5,185 nt of DNA, taken from the NCBI GenBank assembly GCA_030642635.1, contig DAOWNK010000227.1:1-5185 (forward strand). Direction: 5' to 3'. The notes beneath the pieces are model-generated. The model made no database searches, had not been told where the DNA came from, and saw only the letters and a program-made list of their open reading frames with translations. Each line of letters opens with the position of its first letter. The first letter of the stretch is position 1. A program made the translations under genes and the position numbers. Positions 1 to 4,855 of the stretch are shown here, in pieces. The DNA is from Pirellulales bacterium (GTDB taxonomy: Bacteria; Planctomycetota; Planctomycetia; Pirellulales; Thermoguttaceae).

Positions 1-11
1 AGAGGTATGCG

Positions 12-257
12 ATGAGACCAGACGATATTTTTCAGTTACTGCGTACGCGGCCGTTTCAACCCTTCCGGATTTCGCTCTCCGATGGTAAGGAGTATGAAGT
101 GCGTCATCCGGAAATGGCGATCGTGTCGCGATCAACGGTCTTTTTAGGCATCCCCGGACGCAAAGGCTCTGATGGGCCCGCAGAACGGGTCATCAACTGT
201 GCGTTAATCCACATCACACAAACGGAGTTGATCGACGGAGGCACGCCGGCCGCTTGA
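12..257 (+). CDS. Conserved small hypothetical protein (planctomycete type)
   Basis: An 81-residue protein of unknown function. It resembles, from memory, a family of small proteins common in planctomycete genomes with an N-terminal 'RPFxPFRI' block, then 'LSDG..YEVRHPEMA' and a hydrophobic 'STVFLGIP' stretch; here these are residues 13-20, 22-36 and 41-48. The C-terminal part (residues 59-74) would be a further beta-rich segment. There is no signal peptide, membrane segment or recognisable catalytic motif, so it is probably a small cytoplasmic beta-rich protein. AGAGGT at bases 1-6 gives a Shine-Dalgarno sequence 5 bases before the ATG. An earlier ATG at base 7 stops after two codons, which supports this start. 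It ends 42 bases before the ThuA-like gene on the same strand, so they may be co-transcribed, but genes of this kind occur in many contexts and a functional link is not implied. The family call is fairly safe; the function is unknown. Confidence 0.75.
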   Translation: MRPDDIFQLLRTRPFQPFRISLSDGKEYEVRHPEMAIVSRSTVFLGIPGRKGSDGPAERVINCALIHITQTELIDGGTPAA

Positions 258-287
258 TGTAGCCGGCGGCTCGCTGTTGCACCCAAA

Positions 288-292
288 AGGAG
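288..292 (+). promoter_or_regulatory. Ribosome binding site of the ThuA-like gene
   Basis: AGGAG lies seven bases before the ATG at 300, within a purine-rich AAAAGGAGAT stretch. It fixes the start of the ThuA-like protein, whose first residues then form a proper signal peptide. Confidence 0.7.
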
Positions 293-299
293 ATAAACC

Positions 300-1325
300 A
301 TGCGAAAGATGAATAGCATACTTTGGACGTTGACGCTGGTAGGAACGGCCTGGGTGTTGGCCAATCCGGCCAATGCGGACGATCAGTGGGTCGTTTTCCA
401 GGGCAAGGACGGCCCGGGCAATGGCAAGCACATTGTGTTTGTCACCGGCGATGAAGAGTATCGTTCGGAGGAGTCGATGCCGCAGCTTGCAAAAATCCTG
501 GCTGTGCACCACGGCTTCAAGTGTACGGTGCTGTTCGCCGTCAACAAAAAAACCGGCCAGCTCGATCCCATGACATTGGACAATATCCCCGGGCTGGAGG
601 CATTGGCAACGGCCGATCTAATGGTGCTTTTCACCCGCTTCCGCAAGCTGCCCGACGAACAGATGAAACGGATAATCGACTACACCAACTCGGGCAGACC
701 CATCGTCGCATTGAGAACGGCGACACATGCGTTTAATTACCATGGGAAGCACAAAGACAGCCCCTACGCCAAGTACGGTTGGCTAGCCAAAAAGTTCAAG
801 GGCGGCTACGGACGACAGGTTCTGGGCGAAACCTGGGTCAACCACTATGGACATCACCAGCACGAGAGCACTCGCGGGCTTATCGCAAAAGGCATGGAAA
901 GTCATCCGATTATGAAAGGCTGCGAAGACATCTGGGGGCCGTCGGACGTCTACGGCATTACCACGCTGCACGGCGACTGCAAACCGCTGATTATGGGCCA
1001 GGTGCTTTCGGGTATGAGTCCGAACGACAAACCCAACCCCGAGAAGAAACTCGTGCCGGTGGCCTGGATTAAGACGTATACGGGCGCCTCGGGGAAAGCA
1101 GCCCGCGTCTTCACCACCACAATGGGACACTCCGGCGACTTGCACAGCGCGGGATTCCGCCGGCTTCTTATCAATGCTTGCTACTGGGCGCTGGGCATGG
1201 AAGACAATATCCCGGCCAGAAACAAGGTCGATATCGTCGGCCGATACGATCCGGCCAAAATCGGTTACGGCGGATATAAGAAGGGCCTGAAACCGTCGGA
1301 TCACGCCCCAATACCGCTGAATTAG
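300..1325 (+). CDS. Secreted ThuA-like domain protein
   Basis: A 341-residue protein with a ThuA-like (trehalose utilisation, class I glutamine amidotransferase-like fold) domain. Residues 1-26 form a signal peptide: basic MRKMN, a hydrophobic core of about residues 7-20, and an A-N-A end before Asp27, so the mature protein is likely periplasmic. The domain runs from about residue 43 to 300. It begins with a beta strand and 'FVTGDEEYRSEE' (47-58), continues with 'LRTATHAF' (138-145) and a His-rich block at 176-191 (GETW, then HYGHHQHE), and closes with 'GHSGD' (276-280) and 'INACYWALG' (291-299). Many ThuA-like proteins lack an amidotransferase catalytic Cys, and none is obvious here. In rhizobia ThuA works with ThuB, a Gfo/Idh/MocA dehydrogenase, in 3-keto oxidation of trehalose and related disaccharides. 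The next gene here is a Gfo/Idh/MocA protein, which makes a sugar-related role plausible. The true substrate cannot be read from the sequence. Confidence 0.85.
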   Translation: MRKMNSILWTLTLVGTAWVLANPANADDQWVVFQGKDGPGNGKHIVFVTGDEEYRSEESMPQLAKILAVHHGFKCTVLFAVNKKTGQLDPMTLDNIPGLEALATADLMVLFTRFRKLPDEQMKRIIDYTNSGRPIVALRTATHAFNYHGKHKDSPYAKYGWLAKKFKGGYGRQVLGETWVNHYGHHQHESTRGLIAKGMESHPIMKGCEDIWGPSDVYGITTLHGDCKPLIMGQVLSGMSPNDKPNPEKKLVPVAWIKTYTGASGKAARVFTTTMGHSGDLHSAGFRRLLINACYWALGMEDNIPARNKVDIVGRYDPAKIGYGGYKKGLKPSDHAPIPLN

Positions 1326-1367
1326 ACGCAATTTCATAATTGAATTGACGCAAAATATAATTGAAAT
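1325..1367. repeat. Tandem imperfect 21-22 bp direct repeat after the thuA-like stop
   Basis: Two tandem copies share GACGCAA (1325-1331 and 1347-1353) and ATAATTGAA (1336-1344 and 1357-1365). The internal spacers are 4 and 3 bases, so the copies are 21-22 bp apart, about two helical turns. The first copy begins at the last base of the TAG stop codon. The stretch is much AT-richer than the genes beside it. It could be a binding site for a regulator or a simple local duplication. Confidence 0.6.
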
Positions 1368-1373
1368 CATATT
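1345..1373 (+). promoter_or_regulatory. Candidate sigma-70-like promoter for the Gfo/Idh/MocA gene
   Basis: TTGACG (1345-1350, five of six matches to the -35 consensus) and CATATT (1368-1373, four of six to -10) are 17 bases apart in the AT-rich gap. TTGAAA (1361-1366) with TAAACT (1384-1389), also 17 apart, is an alternative. AT-rich DNA gives such matches by chance, and planctomycete promoters are poorly defined, so this is only a candidate. A transcript from here would carry both hairpins of the 1413-1512 element in its leader. Confidence 0.25.
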
Positions 1374-1412
1374 GTATTAGCCTTAAACTACAATTTGTTG
1401 TCAATTTCCATT

Positions 1413-1512
1413 ATTTAGCCCCGGGTGAATACACCCGGGGCGGTGAGTACACCTGGAGCTAGCGGAAAACGCTTGCCACATTTGCCCGCCGTGTATTCAC
1501 AGCGGGCTAAAT
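1413..1512. repeat. Paired inverted hairpin element I (REP-doublet-like)
   Basis: Two hairpin units face outward. The left unit (1413-1441) is ATTTA, then stem GCCCCGGGTG (1418-1427), loop AATA, and stem CACCCGGGGC (1432-1441), ten perfect pairs. The right unit (1484-1512) is the same design on the other strand: GCCCGC-C-GTG (1484-1493), loop TATT, CAC-A-GCGGGC (1498-1507), then TAAAT. Its stem pairs except for one C/A mismatch, which becomes a T/G wobble on the minus strand. The 42-base spacer (1442-1483) contains a further degenerate core, GGTG-AGTA-CACC (1442-1453). A second element of the same family lies at 2893-2986. The architecture resembles REP doublets (REPINs) mobilised by RAYT transposases. 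No run of T follows either hairpin, so an intrinsic terminator is unlikely. The repeat structure itself is seen directly; the class assignment is inferred. Confidence 0.85.
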
Positions 1513-1517
1513 AGGAG
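1513..1517 (+). promoter_or_regulatory. Ribosome binding site abutting hairpin element I
   Basis: AGGAG begins at the base after the last conserved base of the right hairpin unit (…CTAAAT, ending at 1512) and stands seven bases before the ATG at 1525. The repeat therefore sits directly against the translation start region, where a folded hairpin could influence ribosome access. Confidence 0.7.
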
Positions 1518-1524
1518 ATCAATT

Positions 1525-2865
1525 ATGGCTAATACGAATCGTCGCGAGTTTTTGAAGAATACCGGTCGGATTGCAGCGGGTTCCGCTTTGGCTGGAATTG
1601 CGATTCCGCGGGTGCACGCCGCCGAGGACAACACAATCAAGCTGGCGCTGATCGGCTGCGGCGGCCGTGGAAGCGGTGCGGTCGGCAACGCGATGAATTC
1701 CGCCCACGGCCCGGTCAAACTGGTCGCCATGGCGGACATCGTCGAACGTCGGCTAACCGCATCGCACAAAAACCTCAGCAATAAATTCGGCGATCGGGTC
1801 GACGTTCCGAAGGACCGGCAGTTCGTCGGCTTCGACGCATACAAGAAAGCCATCGATTGCCTGGGGCCGAACGACGTCGCAATGATAACCAATTTTTCAG
1901 GCTTCCGCCCAACCCAACTGGAGTACGCCGTGAAAAAGGGCGTGAACGCCTTCATGGAGAAATCGTTTGCACCCGACCCGCCGGGCTTGCGGCGACTTAT
2001 CAAAGCCGGAGAAGAGGCGGAGAAGAAGAACCTGAAAATCGCCGCCGGGTTGCAGTGCCGACACAGCGTGAATCGCCAGGAATTGATTAAGCGAATCCGA
2101 GACGGCGCGCTGGGCGATATCCAACTCATCCGGGCTTACCGGATACACCATGTCGGGACTATGGGCAAGAAACCGTCGGAATACGACGAATTGCTCTGGC
2201 AAATCCGAAACTTCGTCCGGTTCTTCTGGGTCTCAGGCGGACTGTTCGCAGAGATGAACATCCACCAAATCGACGAGATATGCTGGATCAAGGACGACTG
2301 GCCGGTCACGGCGCACGGCATCGGCGGCCGCGCTGCAAACAGCACCGATTGCGGCCAGGGACTGGACTCCTTCTCAATCGAGTGGACCTTTCCCGACGGA
2401 ACAAAGGCGACCGACGGCGTGCGCTGGTTGGGGGGACACTGTTACCGCGAATTCGCTACCTACATCCACGGAACCAAGTGTGCGGCTCAGTTCTCCGGAG
2501 ATGTACATGCGGGAACGACGCGTATTTACAAGGACCAGCGAATCGAGAAGGACAACATCGTCTGGAAAGCGCCAAAAGAAAAGTTCAATCCCTGGGATGC
2601 CGAGTGGAACGTGCTGCTGGACAGCATCCGCAATGACAAGCCGCAAAACGAGGCCAAACGCGCGGCGTACTCGAACCTGGCGGACCTGATGGGTCGGGCG
2701 GCCGTCCATTCCGGGAAAATCATCACCTGGGACGAAACTATGGCGTCGAATTTCCAATTCTGCCAGAATATCGACACCATGGATTACGATACCGCCCCGC
2801 CGGTCCTCCCCGATGCGAACGGTCACTACCCGGTGCCGGTCCCGGGCGTGTGGTCGGAGATTTGA
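1525..2865 (+). CDS. Tat-exported Gfo/Idh/MocA family oxidoreductase
   Basis: A 446-residue oxidoreductase. Residues 5-11 (NRREFLK) form a twin-arginine motif, followed by a moderately hydrophobic stretch (about 15-27) and a likely cleavage after VHA (residue 32), so it should be exported folded by the Tat system. A Rossmann NAD(P)-binding domain follows from about residue 38, with the nucleotide loop GCGGRGSG at 44-51. The position that usually reads EKP is EKS here (145-147), keeping Lys146. The catalytic DxxxH site common in the family appears as Glu243...His247 within 'GGLFAEMNIHQID' (238-250). The C-terminal part, with NPWDAEWNVLLDSIRNDKP (355-373) and 'AVHSGKIITWDE' (393-404), is typical of planctomycete members. 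Family enzymes oxidise or reduce sugars, polyols or their derivatives; the substrate here is unknown. Its neighbour at 300-1325 is ThuA-like, recalling the ThuA/ThuB pair. The gene is bracketed by two hairpin elements. The family and export calls are strong; the exact reaction is not known. Confidence 0.92.
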   Translation: MANTNRREFLKNTGRIAAGSALAGIAIPRVHAAEDNTIKLALIGCGGRGSGAVGNAMNSAHGPVKLVAMADIVERRLTASHKNLSNKFGDRVDVPKDRQFVGFDAYKKAIDCLGPNDVAMITNFSGFRPTQLEYAVKKGVNAFMEKSFAPDPPGLRRLIKAGEEAEKKNLKIAAGLQCRHSVNRQELIKRIRDGALGDIQLIRAYRIHHVGTMGKKPSEYDELLWQIRNFVRFFWVSGGLFAEMNIHQIDEICWIKDDWPVTAHGIGGRAANSTDCGQGLDSFSIEWTFPDGTKATDGVRWLGGHCYREFATYIHGTKCAAQFSGDVHAGTTRIYKDQRIEKDNIVWKAPKEKFNPWDAEWNVLLDSIRNDKPQNEAKRAAYSNLADLMGRAAVHSGKIITWDETMASNFQFCQNIDTMDYDTAPPVLPDANGHYPVPVPGVWSEI

Positions 2866-2892
2866 GCCTGTTTTGTAACATAGTAGCGGCGC

Positions 2893-2986
2893 ATTTAGCC
2901 CCCGGTGAATACACCGGGGGGCCAACGATAAATGGTCGCATGCACCCGCAACCACAAGCCCCCGGTGTATTCACCGGGGGCTAAAT
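2893..2986. repeat. Paired inverted hairpin element II (REP-doublet-like)
   Basis: The left unit (2893-2922) reads ATTTAG, stem CCCCCGGTG (2899-2907), loop AATA, stem CACCGGGGG (2912-2920). The right unit (2957-2986) is the opposite orientation: stem AGCCCCCGGTG (2957-2967), loop TATT, CACCGGGGGCT (2972-2982), then AAAT. Bases 2893-2920 and 2959-2986 are exact reverse complements over 28 bp, so the whole element can fold either as two hairpins or as one long stem with a 38-base loop. The left unit has one extra G (2921) relative to the right. It shares flanks, loop and orientation with the 1413-1512 element but has different central stem pairs. It begins 28 bases after the oxidoreductase stop. 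No T-run follows, so it is not a standard intrinsic terminator, though it could block exonucleases at the 3' end of the upstream message. Confidence 0.88.
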
Positions 2987-3005
2987 GGGCGAAAATGTCC
3001 ACATC

Positions 3006-3024
3006 CACTTCAGAGGCTGAAGTG
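3006..3024 (+). promoter_or_regulatory. Small hairpin in the leader of the methyltransferase gene
   Basis: CACTTCAG (3006-3013) pairs perfectly with CTGAAGTG (3017-3024) around a three-base loop, AGG. It ends eight bases before the Shine-Dalgarno GGAGGT (3033-3038). It could be a leader regulatory structure or an operator half-site pair. No match to a known riboswitch was recognised. Confidence 0.4.
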
Positions 3025-3032
3025 TTACACAC

Positions 3033-3038
3033 GGAGGT
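3033..3038 (+). promoter_or_regulatory. Ribosome binding site of the methyltransferase gene
   Basis: GGAGGT is a strong Shine-Dalgarno sequence nine bases before the ATG at 3048, which supports that start. Confidence 0.7.
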
Positions 3039-3047
3039 AAACACATC

Positions 3048-3917
3048 ATGCACGAAACCATCGAAAAACTTACTGCCGCCGGGCCGGTTGTAACCGATGG
3101 GGCCTGGGGCACACAACTCCAACAGCATGGATTGCCCGTCGGGGCCTGTCCCGACGCCTGGAACCTCAGCGAGCCGGAAAAGGTCGGGGCGGTCGCTGAA
3201 GCCTACGTCGAGGCCGGGAGTCAAATCATCCTGACCAATACGTTCGGCGCCAACCGGTTTGTACTTACACGGCACAACCTGGCCGATAAGGTCTCCGAGA
3301 TCAACCGCACCGGCGTGGAGATATCCAAACGTGCCGCCGGCAAGCAGGCGTTGGTGTTCGCCTCGATCGGCCCGACCGGCGTGATGCTGATGATGGGCGA
3401 TGTGAGCGCAGACGATCTTAAAGCCGCGTTCGCCGATCAAGCCAGAGCACTGGCCGAAGGCGGCGCCGACGGGCTTGTCGTCGAGACAATGGCCGATCCG
3501 GCCGAGGCTCGCCTGGCGGTTGCCGCCGCCAAGGAAACCGGGCTGCCGGTGGTCGCCTGCATGGTCTACGACTCCGGGCCGAACAAAGACCGCACCATGA
3601 TGGGCGCCACGCCCGAGCAGGCCGCCGAGCAATTGGCCGAGGCCGGTGCGGACGTGATCGGCTCGAACTGCGGCCGCGGAATCGAGGGGTTTGTGGATAT
3701 CTGCCGCCGGTTGAAGGAGGCCGTAAAGTTGCCCGTCTGGATCAAGGCAAACGCCGGGTTGCCGGAGGTGGTCGATGGGCAGACCGTCTACCGGCAGACG
3801 CCCGCCGAGTTCGCCCGGTTCGTGCCGGAGTTGGTCGAGGCCGGCGCCGCGTTCATCGGCGGCTGCTGCGGAACCACGCCGGAGTTCATCGCGGCAGTGA
3901 AGGGGAAACTCGTTTAG
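3048..3917 (+). CDS. Stand-alone homocysteine S-methyltransferase domain protein
   Basis: A 289-residue cytoplasmic protein that consists only of the homocysteine S-methyltransferase (S-methyl_trans) barrel, the module found at the N-terminus of cobalamin-dependent methionine synthase MetH and in betaine- and S-methylmethionine-homocysteine methyltransferases. Visible motifs are DGAWGTQLQ (17-25), 'ILTNTFGANR' (61-70), 'ASIGPTG' (105-111) and 'VVETM' (144-148). The three zinc-binding cysteines of the family are present: Cys208 in GSNCGRG, and Cys273-Cys274 in GGCCGTTPE. It therefore has the apparatus to activate homocysteine or another thiol. There is no folate-binding, cobalamin-binding or reactivation domain, and none is encoded nearby, so the methyl donor is unknown: it may be a separate corrinoid protein or a free methyl compound. 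Its stop codon directly adjoins the rsmG start, implying co-translation. Family certainty is high; the specific donor is open. Confidence 0.9.
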   Translation: MHETIEKLTAAGPVVTDGAWGTQLQQHGLPVGACPDAWNLSEPEKVGAVAEAYVEAGSQIILTNTFGANRFVLTRHNLADKVSEINRTGVEISKRAAGKQALVFASIGPTGVMLMMGDVSADDLKAAFADQARALAEGGADGLVVETMADPAEARLAVAAAKETGLPVVACMVYDSGPNKDRTMMGATPEQAAEQLAEAGADVIGSNCGRGIEGFVDICRRLKEAVKLPVWIKANAGLPEVVDGQTVYRQTPAEFARFVPELVEAGAAFIGGCCGTTPEFIAAVKGKLV

Positions 3918-4562
3918 ATGAACCAAACGGCCGATAACCTGACTGATGCCGTGGCGCGGCACGGCATCGAATTACCGGGGCCGCAAATCGCACGGTTGCA
4001 GCAATACTGCGAGCTGCTTTGGCAGTGGAACGAACGGCTCAACCTGACACGGCACACCGACTACGAAAAATTCGTCACACGCGACCTGCGCGACAGCCTG
4101 GTGTTCGCCGAGTTTCTTCGGTCCGGCGAAAAGGTGCTGGACGTGGGCACCGGCGGCGGAGTGCCCGGCGTGGTGCTGGCGATCGTGCGAGACGATCTGG
4201 ATGTTACGCTGTGCGAATCGGTCGGCAAGAGGGCACGGGCAGTCGCCGATATAGTCGAACGGCTCCGGCTCGACGTGCCGGTCGTCCACGCCCGGGCGGA
4301 AGACCTGTTGACCGAGTGCCGCTACGACACGCTGGTCATCCGCGCGGTCGCCAAATTGAAAAAGCTACTGGAGTGGTTCCGTCCGCACCGTAACTCCTTC
4401 GGCCGGCTACTTATTCTGAAGGGTCCATCCTGGGTCGAACAGCGCGGCGAGGCCAGGCACCATGGGCTGCTAAAAGACCTTACGCTCAGGAAGCTAAAAA
4501 GTTATCCACTGCCGGGCAGCGACTCACAGAGCACACTGTTGCAGATTCATCATGCACCGTAA
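3918..4562 (+). CDS. rsmG: 16S rRNA (guanine-N7)-methyltransferase RsmG
   Basis: A 214-residue protein of the usual RsmG (GidB) length. RsmG uses S-adenosylmethionine to methylate N7 of G527 (E. coli numbering) in 16S rRNA; loss of it gives low-level streptomycin resistance in several bacteria. Residues 39-44 (ERLNLT) and 55-60 (RDLRDS) are the conserved N-terminal blocks. VLDVGTGGGVPG (73-84) is the SAM-binding motif I. 'ESVGKRA' (100-106), 'ARAEDL' (125-130), 'IRAVAKL' (141-147) and 'LILKG' (165-169) are the following family blocks. The ATG follows the upstream TAG with no gap, and AAGGGGA at 3900-3906 supplies a Shine-Dalgarno inside the previous gene, so translation is probably coupled. 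In many bacteria this gene sits beside mnmG or parA/parB; here it sits beside a homocysteine methyltransferase. It converges with the small minus-strand gene, 12 bases apart. Confidence 0.93.
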   Translation: MNQTADNLTDAVARHGIELPGPQIARLQQYCELLWQWNERLNLTRHTDYEKFVTRDLRDSLVFAEFLRSGEKVLDVGTGGGVPGVVLAIVRDDLDVTLCESVGKRARAVADIVERLRLDVPVVHARAEDLLTECRYDTLVIRAVAKLKKLLEWFRPHRNSFGRLLILKGPSWVEQRGEARHHGLLKDLTLRKLKSYPLPGSDSQSTLLQIHHAP

Positions 4563-4574
4563 TGGCCCCTTTTC

Positions 4575-4775
4575 TCATTCGGAATCGTTCTGTTTCGTTT
4601 CACCGGCTGTCAGTTCGAGTTGGTCGGCGGGGACTTCCTTGACGTGCCCCTTCTCCCACACGACGACGGGCGTACCGGTTTGCTTGGCTCGTTGAACCAC
4701 TTTGGATGCCGCCTGCCGAAAGGCGGCGTCCACCTTGGCGGACAACAACGTGTTTTTCATTTTCTTTTCGGTCAT
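4575..4775 (-). CDS. Conserved small hypothetical protein, possible antitoxin-like
   Basis: A 66-residue protein: an N-terminal amphipathic helix region (about 13-32, VDAAFRQAASKVVQRAKQTG), then a short beta-like block 'PVVVWEKGHVKEVPADQLE' (36-54), and an acidic, polar tail. I recall similar small proteins, with a helix followed by 'VVWEDG.I..VP', in planctomycetes and cyanobacteria, usually without assigned function and sometimes beside toxin-like genes. No nuclease or DNA-binding motif can be named. The ATG at 4775 overlaps the stop of an upstream minus-strand frame as ATGA, which suggests a coupled partner. GGAG lies 11 bases upstream of the ATG. A second in-frame ATG at 4760 would give a 61-residue product. 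Codon use still looks like the GC-rich neighbours. It is probably a real gene; the antitoxin idea is only an analogy. Confidence 0.7.
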   Translation of the reverse strand: MTEKKMKNTLLSAKVDAAFRQAASKVVQRAKQTGTPVVVWEKGHVKEVPADQLELTAGETKQNDSE

Positions 4776-4855
4776 GGCTCCATTGTCTCCACGCTTCGTT
4801 TGATTTGTTCGTACAGATCGGATAGCACTACGTCGACATTCCTGCCATGTTTGTC
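4772..4855 (-). pseudogene. Start-less 27-codon frame, possible broken small gene
   Basis: Reading the minus strand from 4855 to the TGA at 4774-4772 gives 27 codons that look protein-like, including KHGRNVDVVLSDLYEQIK and ending ETMEP. The stop overlaps the start of the 66-residue gene as ATGA, the usual arrangement of coupled gene pairs. The frame lacks an ATG and is closed upstream by a TAA at 4858-4856, which sits between two GACAAA copies. An ATG in another frame at about 4868 reads only MTNK... before going out of register. This could be the end of a truncated or frameshifted partner gene, or chance. I do not recognise the family. Confidence 0.35.

Noticed and set aside
783..1370. Minus-strand open frame of 195 codons opposite the ThuA-like gene
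   Set aside because: It is the shadow of a well-supported plus-strand gene, with no recognisable domain or convincing ribosome site.
1413..1512. CRISPR array
   Set aside because: The units are inverted rather than direct, there are only two per site, and there is one spacer-like gap, so it is not a CRISPR layout.
1497..2129. Minus-strand open frame of 210 codons opposite the oxidoreductase
   Set aside because: It is antisense to the NAD-binding domain, is rich in Ser, Pro and Arg, and resembles no family. It would also run through the hairpin element.
2893..2986. Intrinsic terminator after the oxidoreductase gene
   Set aside because: The stems are strong but no T-run follows either hairpin on either strand. 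A role in 3' end stability remains possible.
1413..2986. Composite transposon carrying the oxidoreductase
   Set aside because: No transposase is encoded, no target-site duplication was found, and the gene's composition matches its neighbours.
2987..3047. SAM, SAH or cobalamin riboswitch before the methyltransferase gene
   Set aside because: Only about 60 bases separate the repeat and the start codon, and none of the conserved riboswitch sequence boxes could be recognised.
2895..3962. Long minus-strand open frame of 355 codons opposite the homocysteine methyltransferase gene
   Set aside because: The plus strand carries a clear family match with intact zinc cysteines. The minus frame has a low-complexity G/H/R/D-rich translation, typical of the antisense of a GC-rich gene, and starts across the rsmG boundary.
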